This document shows positions 36,354-46,253 of a DNA stretch of 64,000 bases, piece after piece. Both the position numbers and the translations under genes were made by a program. The notes under the pieces are model-generated. The model was not told the DNA's origin, made no database searches, and saw only the letters and a list, made by a program, of their open reading frames with translations. Each line of letters starts with the position of its first letter. Position 1 is the stretch's first letter. The DNA comes from Marininema halotolerans. Its GTDB lineage: Bacteria > Bacillota > Bacilli > Thermoactinomycetales > DSM-45169. The stretch spans positions 118,099 to 182,098 of the forward strand of contig NZ_FPAA01000008.1 in assembly GCF_900116235.1 (NCBI RefSeq), written 5' to 3'.

Positions 36354-37787
36354 TTACTTTGCAGTACCCATTTTCCAGCCGTATACATTATACAGACGGA
36401 ACCAATCATTGATCGGTTTATCCTTATTATCACTGGTGTGGTAGGTTGCATAGATAATGCCGTGTTTAATCTTCGTAATGACCACACTATGATCAATTCT
36501 GCCGTCTTTCTCAAAATCAGCGTTGACAATATCACCCACTTCTAAGTCAGAAGGACGGGTTGCTTGTTCCGCTTTACGTACGTATTTCATATGTTTGAAT
36601 AAGCTATGGGCAACGCCCCAGGTAAGCGAAGGCTTCTTATCACTATAGAACCAATAATCGTACCAGTCATAGCGGCCCTTCTTCTCTTTAAAGCCACCTT
36701 CTTTTAATACTTGGGAAATGAAGTTTGTGCAGTCATACCAACAATCATAACATCCACCATTAGCTTTACTGTAGTACCCATATTTTGCATTATTGCGCTT
36801 GTTCCACCATTTGTAAGCATATTCTACGGCCTTTGTACGATTGTAGCCGTTGGACTCAACCCGTGGTTTTTGTTGGGGTTTGGTTTCCTTTGAAGGAGTA
36901 GGTTTTTCCGTTTGGGGCTGCGTGTTCGGTTGTTGCTCATCATCAGGTTCTGTAGATGGTTGCTCAGGCGTTGTGCCTGGTTGCTCATCGTCCCCAGGTT
37001 GGGTCGTGTTGGTATCTGGTTGAGCAGGGGTTTGTCCCTGGTTGTCATCCGGCTGGGTCGTCGTCGGCTCTTCTGGCTTTACTTTTTTAATTCCATCTTT
37101 AATGCGTTGTTTGACTTTATCCTTTAAGTTTGCATCCTTCTCATTTTCTTGACCTTGAGAAGCATTTGACGGTTGCTCATCCTGGGAGGGTTTCTCAGCT
37201 GGCACCGCTTTAATCGGCTGCCCAGGGTTCTTCTCAGGTAGAATGCTACTTAGTTCTGCTTTCTCCGCTGAAGTAATGGTGCCCTTCTTCGCTTTAGCAA
37301 CCAACTCTTTGATTCGTTGGTTTACTTTTTTATTTTCAATTTTAGCCACTTCAATCAGCAATTTCTTTAAGCGTTGCTGATCAGCAGGTGCTAATTGGTC
37401 TACATTGGTACTTGCCGCTCGCACTCTATCGCGACCCTTTTCTGTATTCAGGTCAGGCATGGTACCTGTCACCTTTTTTACTACATTGATGGCTTGTGGC
37501 TGCTCCTTTTTCACTTGATCAGGTGTTTTGGAGCTTTCATCGTAATACTTAACCGTCTTCACCATATCTTCACCAGAAACGTCCTTCACTTCTTTAGGAG
37601 CCGATACATCATCTGGTGTTTTTGCTTGTTTTTCGACCTTAGCCGTAGGACTTGCTGCTTCTTTTTCCCCACCTGCATTGGTCAACGTGGCGTATGCACT
37701 GGAGCCAATTAACAAGATGGCTGCTACCGAAGCACCAATAAGAAACTTCTTGTTCTTGACGAATCCAGGTTTTTTTCTCCTTTTCAA
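36354..37787 (-). CDS. Secreted or anchored Amidase_6 domain protein
   Basis: The 477-residue protein starts at a TTG nine bases after AAAGGGG. Residues 12-36 are a signal or anchor (KFLIGASVAAILLIGSSAYA). About 40-200 is charged helical sequence, about 200-310 is a Thr/Pro/Gln/Asp-rich low-complexity linker, and residues about 318-477 form an Amidase_6 (PF12671) domain with Cys in YDCTNFISQVL and His in RIDHSVVITK. This family is NlpC/P60-like and probably cleaves or modifies cell-wall amide bonds outside the cell. A related domain is encoded at 46254-47195. Confidence 0.85.
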   Translation of the reverse strand: MKRRKKPGFVKNKKFLIGASVAAILLIGSSAYATLTNAGGEKEAASPTAKVEKQAKTPDDVSAPKEVKDVSGEDMVKTVKYYDESSKTPDQVKKEQPQAINVVKKVTGTMPDLNTEKGRDRVRAASTNVDQLAPADQQRLKKLLIEVAKIENKKVNQRIKELVAKAKKGTITSAEKAELSSILPEKNPGQPIKAVPAEKPSQDEQPSNASQGQENEKDANLKDKVKQRIKDGIKKVKPEEPTTTQPDDNQGQTPAQPDTNTTQPGDDEQPGTTPEQPSTEPDDEQQPNTQPQTEKPTPSKETKPQQKPRVESNGYNRTKAVEYAYKWWNKRNNAKYGYYSKANGGCYDCWYDCTNFISQVLKEGGFKEKKGRYDWYDYWFYSDKKPSLTWGVAHSLFKHMKYVRKAEQATRPSDLEVGDIVNADFEKDGRIDHSVVITKIKHGIIYATYHTSDNKDKPINDWFRLYNVYGWKMGTAK

Positions 37788-38303
37788 TGTTCTATCCCCT
37801 TTTTTTCTTTCTGTTCACGCAATTTCTTCCAACCTCGATTCCATCATAGTCCCCGAGAACTTATGGGTCAATAGACTATTTAGACTATATCGGATTTTGG
37901 TATTAACTTTAATATTTATTTAATGGATGTTATTGTAATTATAATTGATAATTTTGTGCTATATGACAATGTACAGGCTTTCTCCATTCCAACTGAACCC
38001 ATATTCCCTCCTCTTTCATACAGTTCCAACCAGTAATTTTTTTTGTCAATTGCTTGCCAATTGGTGGCAAAGCAAACCCACCCAACTCCGCCCTTTTTCT
38101 GATTGTCAAGGGCTTACAAAGAGAAACATTGTCCGATGATGCGCATAAATATAAAGCACCCCACAGCATTCTCTTTTGAAGAAGTGCTAGATATAGCGGT
38201 ACGCCTTTTTAACTACAAAGGCTCATGTCGTCTGGCTACCGTGAATAACCATGGGGATAATCATTCAGACTGATCAGCATATGGGAGCTGAGAGGAGGCT
38301 CTT
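37788..38303. other. Upstream region between Amidase_6 gene and prkA
   Basis: About 500 bases without a convincing gene. The left part is very AT-rich and should hold the Amidase_6 promoter. An inverted repeat occurs at 38050-38075. CATAAATA at 38144, with AAACATT 13 bases before it, is a weak sigma-E-like match for prkA. The 76-residue minus frame at 37939-38169 crosses the inverted repeat and has no family resemblance. Confidence 0.35.
38050..38075. promoter_or_regulatory. Inverted repeat upstream of prkA
   Basis: TTGCT-TGCCA-n5-TGGCA-AAGCAA is a near-perfect dyad with no T-run after it, so it looks like an operator rather than a terminator. The cognate regulator is unknown. Confidence 0.35.
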
Positions 38304-40202
38304 ATGGACATCCTGAAGCGCATCGCCGAGCAAAGACAGCGAGAAGAGCAACTGGCGTGGGAAGGTCCTTTTGTCGAATATCTCGATATGGTCAAGCGCA
38401 ATCCCGAATTGGCGCAGACCGCTCATTCGAGAGTTTACAATATGATCAAAGAATCCGGCGTCGAAAAGGATGACCACGGCAACAAGAACTATCTTTTTTT
38501 CAGTCGAGAACTTTTTGGGCTTGAACGACCCATTGAACGATTGGTGGAGGAGTATTTTCACTCATCCGCCAGGAGGCTAGATGTTCGAAAACGAATCCTG
38601 CTCCTGATGGGGCCCGTTTCTGGCGGAAAATCAACCATTGTGACCATGTTAAAGCGTGGGATGGAAGCATACTCTCGAACCGATTCGGGAGCGGTTTACT
38701 CGATCAAAGGGTGCCCGATGCATGAAGAACCTCTACACCTTATTCCCAATGCCATGCGACCTGAAGTGGAAAAGGAATTGGGTGTGCGTATCGAGGGAAA
38801 TCTCTGTCCTTCCTGTCGCATGCGACTCAGAGAAGACCATGGTGGTCGGATTGAGGATATGGTCGTAGAACGCATTCTGTTCTCAGAGGATGATCGAACA
38901 GGGATCGGTACCTTCAGTCCCTCCGATCCAAAATCCCAAGATATCGCTGATTTAACAGGGAGCATTGATTTTGCCACCATCACGGAGTATGGTTCAGAAT
39001 CCGACCCGAGAGCCTATCGTTTTGATGGTGAACTCAATAAGGCCAACCGTGGCATTATGGAGTTTCAAGAAATGCTAAAGTGTGATGAAAAATTCTTATG
39101 GAATCTTCTTTCCCTCACACAAGAAGGAAACTTTAAGGCAGGACGATTTGCTTTAATCAGTGCAGATGAACTGATCATCGCTCACACCAATGAAGCAGAA
39201 TATAAATCATTCATTAGCAACAAGAAGAACGAAGCCCTTCATTCCCGTATCATCGTCATGCCAGTCCCTTACAACTTAAAGGTCTCCGAAGAGGAAAAGA
39301 TTTTTGAAAAGCTGATCCGTCAGAGCGACCTCGGTCATATCCACATCGCACCCCATGCCCTAAAAGCCGCGGCAACCTTCAGCATTCTCACTCGGCTGAA
39401 GGATTCGAAAAAACAAGGGATGGATTTGGTTAAAAAGATGCGGCTCTATGATGGTGAGACAGTTGAAGGATATAAGGATACCGATGTTGAGGAACTTCAC
39501 AACGAGCACCTCGATGAAGGCATGTCCGGCATTGATCCTCGTTATGTCATCAACCGTATCTCCAGTGCGCTCATCCGTACCGAAGCAGGCTATATTAATG
39601 CCCTCGACATTCTACGAGCGATCAAAGATGGGCTCGATCAACACCCTTCCATCTCTACAGGGGAACGCGAGCGTTATCTGAATTTTATTTCAATTGCTCG
39701 CAAAGAATACGATGAGCTTGCCAAAAAAGAGGTACAAAAAGCCTTTGTCTACTCCTACGAAGAATCTGCCAAAACCCTGATGGACAATTATTTGGATAAT
39801 GTGGAGGCCTATTGTAACTGGACCAAAATACGTGACCCCCTAACTGGCGAAGAGCTAGAACCCGATGAAAAGCTCATGCGCTCCATCGAAGAACAGATTG
39901 GAATATCAGAAAACGCCAAAAAAGCTTTCCGGGAAGAAATTTTAATCCGCATCTCCGCCTATGCACGCAAAGGGAAAAAATTTGATTACAACAGCCATGA
40001 CCGACTCCGGGAAGCCATCCAGAAAAAATTGTTTGCTGACTTAAAAGATGTTGTAAAAATCACTACATCCTCCAAAACACCGGATGAAAGTCAATTGAAG
40101 AAAATCAATGAAGTGATTGCGACACTGGTGGACAAATACAGTTACACTCCCGCCAGTGCAAACGAATTGCTTCGATATGTAGGAAGTCTACTCAATCGCT
40201 AG
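38304..40202 (+). CDS. prkA: PrkA family serine protein kinase / AAA ATPase
   Basis: The 632-residue protein matches PrkA: an N-terminal AAA domain with Walker A LLMGPVSGGKSTIV near residue 106, followed by the conserved YSIKGCPMHEEPL and a C-terminal PrkA domain with the ISRVNRISSALIRT-like segment (YVINRISSALIRTEAGYIN). In B. subtilis PrkA is a mother-cell sporulation protein; kinase and Lon-like protease activities have both been claimed. GAGAGGAGG precedes the ATG. yhbH follows, the typical pairing; spoVR is not in the window. Confidence 0.95.
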   Translation: MDILKRIAEQRQREEQLAWEGPFVEYLDMVKRNPELAQTAHSRVYNMIKESGVEKDDHGNKNYLFFSRELFGLERPIERLVEEYFHSSARRLDVRKRILLLMGPVSGGKSTIVTMLKRGMEAYSRTDSGAVYSIKGCPMHEEPLHLIPNAMRPEVEKELGVRIEGNLCPSCRMRLREDHGGRIEDMVVERILFSEDDRTGIGTFSPSDPKSQDIADLTGSIDFATITEYGSESDPRAYRFDGELNKANRGIMEFQEMLKCDEKFLWNLLSLTQEGNFKAGRFALISADELIIAHTNEAEYKSFISNKKNEALHSRIIVMPVPYNLKVSEEEKIFEKLIRQSDLGHIHIAPHALKAAATFSILTRLKDSKKQGMDLVKKMRLYDGETVEGYKDTDVEELHNEHLDEGMSGIDPRYVINRISSALIRTEAGYINALDILRAIKDGLDQHPSISTGERERYLNFISIARKEYDELAKKEVQKAFVYSYEESAKTLMDNYLDNVEAYCNWTKIRDPLTGEELEPDEKLMRSIEEQIGISENAKKAFREEILIRISAYARKGKKFDYNSHDRLREAIQKKLFADLKDVVKITTSSKTPDESQLKKINEVIATLVDKYSYTPASANELLRYVGSLLNR

Positions 40203-40244
40203 CACTCGTACAACACCCTGGTACAGGGATGGGAGGTGACCTTT

Positions 40245-41387
40245 GTGAAGAACCCTCTGTTCATTGTCTCCCAGGAGGACTGGTCCCTGCACCGTAAAGG
40301 GCATCAAGATCAGCTACGCCACCAAGAAAAAGTAAAAGAAGCCATCAAAAAAAACATGGCAGATCTCATTTCTGAAGAAAGTATTATCCTCTCTGATGGC
40401 CAACAAGTCGTCAAAATTCCCATTCGCTCCATGGATGAATATCACTTTCGCTACAATCACAACAAGGGAAAACATGTTGGGCAAGGAGACGGTAAAAGCC
40501 AAGTGGGTGATGTCCTCGGTCGAGAACCTGGGGAGAAAGGAAAAGGGCAAGGCGCTGGAAACTCCCCAGGACAGGATTACTATGAAGCAGAGATATCCGT
40601 CGACGAATTAGAAAACCTTCTCTTCTCTGAAATGGAACTTCCCAATCTACAACGTAAAGAAGAAATCGAAATCACCACACAAGACATTCGTTTCAATGAT
40701 GTTCGCAAAAAAGGACTTATGGGCAACATCGATAAAAAACGCACCCTACTCAATGCCCTTAAACGAAATGCCATGAAGGGGAAAAAGGGCTTTGGGTCCA
40801 TCTCTGATGAGGATCTCCGATTTAAAACATGGGAAGATGTCATTACCCCCCATTCCAGTGCCGTCGTCATTGCCATGATGGACACCTCTGGTTCCATGGG
40901 AATCTTTGAAAAGTATATCGCTCGCAGCTTCTTCTTCTGGATGACGCGCTTCCTTCGCACCAAATACGATCATGTTGACATTGTCTTCATCGCCCACCAC
41001 ACTGAAGCCAAAGAAGTCTCAGAGGAGCACTTTTTTAGCAAAGGTGAGTCTGGGGGCACGATCTGTTCTTCCGCTTATCGGAAAGCCTTAGAGATCATCG
41101 ACAACCGTTATCCTCCCAGCCGTTATAATATTTATCCCTTTCACTTTTCCGATGGCGACAACCTCACCTCAGACAATGAACGTTGTACGAAATTAGTCCA
41201 GGAATTGATGAAAAGAGCCAACCTCTTCGGTTATGGCGAGGTAAACCAGTATAATCGGCACTCGACCCTGATGACGGCCTATAAGAACATCGAAGATCCC
41301 AAATTTATGCACTATGTCATCCGAGAGAAAGGCCAGGTATATGATTCACTAAAACACTTCTTTCAAAAAAGAGAAAACAACAAATAA
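40245..41387 (+). CDS. yhbH: Sporulation protein YhbH (DUF444)
   Basis: The 380-residue DUF444 protein has a charged N-terminus, a Gly-rich central region and a von Willebrand A-like C-terminal half with the MIDAS motif MMDTSGSMG, and [17 protein letters not shown] chose the GTG at 40245, eight bases after GGAGG. PrkA, YhbH/YeaH and SpoVR form a conserved trio in bacteria. The role in sporulation is genetic; no enzyme activity is established. Confidence 0.95.
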   Translation: MKNPLFIVSQEDWSLHRKGHQDQLRHQEKVKEAIKKNMADLISEESIILSDGQQVVKIPIRSMDEYHFRYNHNKGKHVGQGDGKSQVGDVLGREPGEKGKGQGAGNSPGQDYYEAEISVDELENLLFSEMELPNLQRKEEIEITTQDIRFNDVRKKGLMGNIDKKRTLLNALKRNAMKGKKGFGSISDEDLRFKTWEDVITPHSSAVVIAMMDTSGSMGIFEKYIARSFFFWMTRFLRTKYDHVDIVFIAHHTEAKEVSEEHFFSKGESGGTICSSAYRKALEIIDNRYPPSRYNIYPFHFSDGDNLTSDNERCTKLVQELMKRANLFGYGEVNQYNRHSTLMTAYKNIEDPKFMHYVIREKGQVYDSLKHFFQKRENNK

Positions 41388-41390
41388 TAA

Positions 41391-41430
41391 AGCAAATATC
41401 CTCCTTTTATTCGAAGGGGGATATTTGCTA
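41391..41430. terminator. Hairpin after yhbH
   Basis: AGCAAATATCC-t-CCTT pairs with AAGG-g-GGATATTTGCT. No T-run follows on the plus strand, so termination may be partial. Confidence 0.5.
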
Positions 41431-41644
41431 TGAATAATCAACGCACCTGAATATCAATCTTTTTTTTGTTATAAATTCGATCATGATTCACTGGTTACCC
41501 ATGACCCTATCACCTTTATACCCATTAGATCTTTTCAACCAATTATCTAAGGACCCATTTTAGCGACCATCTCAACCGTTACCGTTTCACATCATCCTCT
41601 TACAAAATAAAGTATGAGAGTGGAGGCATAAAGGAGATGTACCT

Positions 41645-42595
41645 ATGAGAAAAAAGGTCCTGTTAATTGGTGATTTTGGCATCGATGATTCTATCGCGCT
41701 CATCTACTGTATACTCAATCCAGAGATTGAGCTGGTTGGCGTCGTCGCTAGTTATGGGAACACCCCCCGTCTGTTTTCCATTCGTAACGCTAGCTTTCTA
41801 TTAACCCTCGGCCGCGTTCAAGTTCCACTCATCGTTGGACCCGAACGTCCGTTAAATGGGACTCAACCAAACTTTGCTCTCGATTTTCATGGACCCTATG
41901 GTTTGGGACCCATCAACCCCCCACGCATTTCCTACCCACTCTTTCCCTTCAACAAGATCTTCGATATCATTCGCCGGTTCCCAGGAGAAGTCCATATCAT
42001 CAGTGTGAGTCCTGGAACTGCCCTCGCACTCACGTATACCTTATCCAGAGAGCAGATCATCACCCAAGTGCCCAGTATTAACATAATGGGAGGCGCCTAC
42101 CTCGTCCCAGGAAATATCACACCCATCGCAGAGTTTAATTTCTGGTCAGACCCCGTTGCTGCGAATAACACGATGAATCAAGGAGGCAATATTCAAAACA
42201 TCCCATTAAATGTTACCGGAAAGGCGCTGGTCAACCAGTCACTTATCCAACTTATTACCGCCAAAAACACAAATCCTTTTACGCCTATCATTGGAGCGAT
42301 CCTATCCTACTTTCTTGCTGCCAATCTAAAAGCATCTCCAGGAATTCAAGGAACGCCCGTTCATGATTTACTTGCGGTTCTTGCCCTCGTCCATCCCAAT
42401 CTATTTACATTTGTCCATCGTAAGGTCCAAGTCATTAGCGATCAAGGACCGGCCTTTGGACAAAGCATTGCAGACTTTCGTCTAGGCTCCAACAAAACCG
42501 CCAAGAAGCGTTTTCCAAGTATCGCAGTGGATATCAACGTGAAGGAATTTAGAAAAGAATTCATTCGTATCCTCACCTCACCACTTAGGAAATGA
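41645..42595 (+). CDS. Nucleoside hydrolase-like protein with altered metal motif
   Basis: The 316-residue protein has the inosine/uridine hydrolase fold: LVGVVASYGNT, VHIISVSPGTALAL, IMGGAYLVPGNITPIAEFNFWSDPVAA and VHDLLAVLALVHP, which holds the late catalytic Asp. The N-terminal DTDPGxDD calcium site reads IGDFGIDD, so the first Asp is Ile and Pro is Phe. The family hydrolyses ribonucleosides to base and ribose; the loss of one ligand may change activity. AAAGGAGATGTACCT precedes the ATG. Monocistronic. Confidence 0.85.
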   Translation: MRKKVLLIGDFGIDDSIALIYCILNPEIELVGVVASYGNTPRLFSIRNASFLLTLGRVQVPLIVGPERPLNGTQPNFALDFHGPYGLGPINPPRISYPLFPFNKIFDIIRRFPGEVHIISVSPGTALALTYTLSREQIITQVPSINIMGGAYLVPGNITPIAEFNFWSDPVAANNTMNQGGNIQNIPLNVTGKALVNQSLIQLITAKNTNPFTPIIGAILSYFLAANLKASPGIQGTPVHDLLAVLALVHPNLFTFVHRKVQVISDQGPAFGQSIADFRLGSNKTAKKRFPSIAVDINVKEFRKEFIRILTSPLRK

Positions 42596-43261
42596 GATTC
42601 CTTTCGTGGTTGATGCTCTACATTCTCATCTTACTTTGGGTTGCCTCAATGATTTAGAGGGGGATGGTTCGAGGCATCAGCTTCTCTCTTTTTCAATATC
42701 ATAACCACCACCACTCTATACTTTTAAAAATATGGCTCAAATCGTCCCATTCCATAGGAAAGTTTATGTCGTAAAAAGTCGAATGGTGTCGAATTTTTAA
42801 AATACACTTTTTGTCAAGGTTGTGATACTATTACACTGTAGCTAAGGCAAGGTTTTATTTAATATCGATTAATAAAAGGGGGGAACATTGGCCGTTTCTA
42901 TTATTTGGCCTATCAATTATCTTTACCTTTTATAACGAATTACATTAATTACGCATATTACTCTTATTAATGCAATACCATCCGTGTCTTCATCCTCTTA
43001 AGGATCCACGATTAGACCATTAGCATATACCTCTCCGTTAAAGCCTCGAACCATGTCACATTTTCTCGATACCTTTAGAGAGAAAATAAAAATTTAATTT
43101 CTACTTTTACCAAAGTAGCTCCCTAAATAACGAGGCGGAGCTATTTTTTATGGTTTCTTCCCCAATGATTACTTACCTGAATTTTCATCACCTTACAAAA
43201 AACCATAATAAATGGTAAACTATACGTACCACAAACACTATCCATGTGAGGGTGAAAAACC
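42596..43261 (+). other. Gene-poor region that may encode a short transcript
   Basis: A 666-base AT-rich gap. AAAGGGGGG at 42876-42884 precedes a TTG and a 15-codon frame (42888-42935), with a GGCC/GGCC dyad beginning at its start. About 180 bases on, a plus-strand terminator is present. TTGTCA at 42818 and TACTAT at 42827 are too close to form one promoter. No larger gene is seen. Confidence 0.3.
43116..43149 (+). terminator. Orphan plus-strand terminator
   Basis: TAGCTCC pairs with GGAGCTA across a 14-base loop and is followed by TTTTTT; no annotated gene ends within 500 bases upstream. Confidence 0.6.
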
Positions 43262-43645
43262 ATGAAGGGCGAACCAAAAAAGCTATTCGACTACCTTTAC
43301 TTAGTCAATGGTACATTGGCTAGTCTTGTTGCCATCCTTTGTTGCGTATTTTGGGAATACTTTTACGTCTATGGTTGGTTTGATACCAATAGCGCGATGG
43401 TCCTATATTCTTGGTTCTTAATCCTTCTTTCCGTCTCCACGCTCATTGTCACATGTCTCTGTTTCTTTGTTAGATCCCTTCGTCTACCCAGTATCTTCTT
43501 TTTTATCAGTATGATCATCCTCGGTATCTACAAAGCCGAACAATTGTGGATCATCCCTAGTATTCTATTTTTAATCACGAGTGTCGTGGCAGTAATGGAT
43601 TATTTGCAACGAAAAAAGCAAATAAAGATCCCCCACCATGGATAA
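43262..43645 (+). CDS. Small integral membrane protein, four predicted helices
   Basis: The 127-residue protein has hydrophobic segments at about 13-33, 45-68, 76-96 and 101-118, and a basic C-terminus. GAGGGTGA lies before the ATG. No family recognised. It is convergent with cydB and shares a terminator with it. Function unknown. Confidence 0.65.
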   Translation: MKGEPKKLFDYLYLVNGTLASLVAILCCVFWEYFYVYGWFDTNSAMVLYSWFLILLSVSTLIVTCLCFFVRSLRLPSIFFFISMIILGIYKAEQLWIIPSILFLITSVVAVMDYLQRKKQIKIPHHG

Positions 43646-43713
43646 ATTGGACTTCACGTTCCTTCATTGAAAAATAGGATCTAAGGGAGACGCCCTACCC
43701 CTTCTTAATTCGC

Positions 43714-43744
43714 AAAAAAACCCGGATGGTTTCCCGGGTTTTTC
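43714..43744. terminator. Bidirectional terminator between the membrane protein gene and cydB
   Basis: AAACCCGG pairs with CCGGGTTT, with A-run before and T-run after. Confidence 0.85.
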
Positions 43745-44770
43745 TTATTCTTGATGTAAATAGCGTTTGTCCTTTAAAAACAGACGCCAAAAAAGATAAA
43801 ATCCCGGAACCAAAATCGCCATCCCAACACCATAAGAGATCAGAAGCGTGATAAATGTATTATGATTGGTCACACTTTCTTTTATAGTAAGTACCGGATA
43901 CATCAGGTAAGGAAGGTGGGACACACCATAAGCCAAGGAAGCTAGAAAAAATTGCAGGATAAACAGTGTAAAGGCAGCTCTCGGTACCCCGCGACGGTGA
44001 TGATGCCCCTTAGTTGGCCACCAATAGGCACTGTAGCCAATGAAAAAGATCACAGCGGAGGCAAAAAACCACCAGCGATTGCCTTCAATATTGATCCGTA
44101 ACCAACTGGCTTGCTCACCCATTAACGGGACAGCGATGGTACCGATGAATAAGGTCAATGGACCAAAGATAAGCGCAAAGCGACGAAAAACAACATAGGC
44201 CTCTTCATCATCCGCTTCGCGGGAATAGTCAGCAAGAAATGCTGCCGATAAAAAAAGTTCACTTATCAATCCAAAGGCAAGGTAGGCGTAGGTCACCGGA
44301 CTCATAAATAGCTTGTCTGACAGGAGTTGCCCGGTTCGCGAATCGATAAATCCCCCTGCAATAATCGGTAAGACCAACACCAATAATGCCGGGATGAGAA
44401 GGCCAGTGACCCCCGAAACCACTGATAAAGCCCGCTGAAACCGTTGAGCAGAGTATGCATAGACCATAAATGTACTACGAATAAGGAGCAGCAGTAAGAC
44501 TAGCGATCCTGGAACCAAAAGGGCTAAGGATAACTGTGATAGGGCAGCAGGGAAGAAAGCGACGATCGAAACCACTAACATCACTAAAAATACATTGGTT
44601 ACTTCCCATGTAGGAGAAAGAAAGCGGTTCGCCAAGGCCCCTGCTCGATCATCCTCTTTTTGACTGTATACCATCCCCCAAAAGCCCGCACCAAAGTCAA
44701 CAGATCCTAAAATTGCGTACATAAAAACAAACAACCAAATAATCGAGGCGGCAAGGAGTGCATCATTCAA
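43745..44770 (-). CDS. cydB: Cytochrome bd-type oxidase subunit II
   Basis: The 341-residue membrane protein has 8-9 helices and the CydB N-terminal signature MYAILGSVDFGAGFWG plus LSPTWEVTNVFLVMLVV. It partners CydA in the quinol oxidase. Its ATG overlaps the cydA stop by four bases. Sequence style is nearer to the cyanide-insensitive/YthB group than to E. coli CydB. Confidence 0.93.
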   Translation of the reverse strand: MNDALLAASIIWLFVFMYAILGSVDFGAGFWGMVYSQKEDDRAGALANRFLSPTWEVTNVFLVMLVVSIVAFFPAALSQLSLALLVPGSLVLLLLLIRSTFMVYAYSAQRFQRALSVVSGVTGLLIPALLVLVLPIIAGGFIDSRTGQLLSDKLFMSPVTYAYLAFGLISELFLSAAFLADYSREADDEEAYVVFRRFALIFGPLTLFIGTIAVPLMGEQASWLRINIEGNRWWFFASAVIFFIGYSAYWWPTKGHHHRRGVPRAAFTLFILQFFLASLAYGVSHLPYLMYPVLTIKESVTNHNTFITLLISYGVGMAILVPGFYLFWRLFLKDKRYLHQE

Positions 44771-46128
44771 TGGAGTTCCTCTCCCTTCCTACCCTCTAGC
44801 CCTAAGAAACCTAACTCCTGCTCAATTGGACGTTTACGGAAGTAACTTCTCATGATCCAAATTGTCGAGATCAATAAAAGCACATAGATGCTGATAAAAA
44901 GTACAAACCACGTCATTAATCCAGTAGCAGCCGTTACCGCTTCCGAGGTGCGTTGGTACTGATATACCGTCCAGGGTTGTCTACCACTGCAGGTAAAGAC
45001 CCAACCAAATTCAATCGCTAGTAAAGAAAGGGGTCCCCCTACTGTCAACAATCGTAGTAGCCAACGGGGCAAATGATCTCCTCCCTTTCTCCAACGATAA
45101 AGCCATACGAATCCTGCTAGGATCATTAACAATGTACCAATGCCAATCATCAAACTAAATAATGTATGGGTATAAGATGGAGGCCAGGTATCCCGTGGGA
45201 AGTCATTAAGCCCTTGTACCACCGTGTCAAAACGATTCCCTGCGAGGAAACTAAGCATCCAAGGAATTTCGACTGCTCCCTTTAGCCTTTGTTCCTGGGT
45301 GTCAGTCACCCCACCAAGGGCGAGGGGAGCATAGGATTGCGTTTCAAATAGGCCTTCTGCCGCTGCTAATTTCTCTGGTTGTTTTTCATGCAATACTTGC
45401 CCTGCCCAATGTCCATCCATCGCTGTACCCAGTGACATAATCAAACCGATCGCCAAAGATAACATCAACGCTTTGCGATGATAGTGATAAGGGGCATCCT
45501 TTTTCTTTCGTTTTAACATGCGCAATGCCGCTATACTTGCGATGACAAAGGCACCTGTCATATAGGCTGAGAATAGAACATGAATCGCAGCTGCTGGAAA
45601 ACTAGGATTAAAGAAAGCTTCCCAAGGACGCACATGAATGATGGAGCCATCCTTTGCAAGGTCAAAACCAGTAGGGGTATTCATCCATGCATTGGCTGAG
45701 GTAATCAGCGCCCCTGATAAACTGCCCCCTAACGCTACAAAGAAAACACTTAAAATCCGAAGCGTAGGTGAGAGTCGATCGGCGGCATACACGTAAATGG
45801 ACATAAACAACGCCTCTAAAAAGAAGGCAAATAACTCTACCTGAAAGGGTAGAGCGATGATCTGACCAACCCACTCCATAAAATGTGGCCACAACAATGA
45901 TAGCTGTACAGCTACAATCGTTCCCGAAGGAATTGCGACACCCAGTAAAATCGCCTGAGCCTTCGTCCACCGTTTTGCCATTAACGTATAATCTTTATCC
46001 TTTGTTACTTGAAAAAGGAGTTCTGCCATAAAGATCATCAATGGAAGACCTACACCTAGTGTCGCAAACAGAATATGAAATCCTAACGAGCTACCAAATA
46101 GAGCACGAGCCGTCATAAGTTCGTCCAT
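44767..46128 (-). CDS. cydA: Cytochrome bd-type oxidase subunit I
   Basis: The 453-residue protein has about nine helices. Heme-ligand regions are recognisable: ALFGSSLGFHILFATLGVGLP (His19-type ligand), FQVELFAFFLEALFMSIYVYA (Glu pair) and GTAMDGHWAGQVLHEKQPEKLAAAEG. The quinol loop is short, as in the YthA/CioA class. It reduces oxygen to water with quinol and is useful at low oxygen. I chose the ATG at 46128, six bases after AAGGTG, over the in-frame GTG inside that site. Confidence 0.93.
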   Translation of the reverse strand: MDELMTARALFGSSLGFHILFATLGVGLPLMIFMAELLFQVTKDKDYTLMAKRWTKAQAILLGVAIPSGTIVAVQLSLLWPHFMEWVGQIIALPFQVELFAFFLEALFMSIYVYAADRLSPTLRILSVFFVALGGSLSGALITSANAWMNTPTGFDLAKDGSIIHVRPWEAFFNPSFPAAAIHVLFSAYMTGAFVIASIAALRMLKRKKKDAPYHYHRKALMLSLAIGLIMSLGTAMDGHWAGQVLHEKQPEKLAAAEGLFETQSYAPLALGGVTDTQEQRLKGAVEIPWMLSFLAGNRFDTVVQGLNDFPRDTWPPSYTHTLFSLMIGIGTLLMILAGFVWLYRWRKGGDHLPRWLLRLLTVGGPLSLLAIEFGWVFTCSGRQPWTVYQYQRTSEAVTAATGLMTWFVLFISIYVLLLISTIWIMRSYFRKRPIEQELGFLGLEGRKGEELH

Positions 46129-46253
46129 TGGGTTCACCTTTTTCCATACAAGATATCAATTTTAAGATGGACGATTTCTAACCAATCTATACCAATCATG
46201 ACAACTCTACCCTACCTGATAAAAGGGAGACGCTACATAACCCACGCATTCTT

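Noticed and set aside
37939..38169. 76-residue minus-strand ORF before prkA
   Set aside because: No ribosome site, no family resemblance, and it crosses a dyad that looks regulatory.
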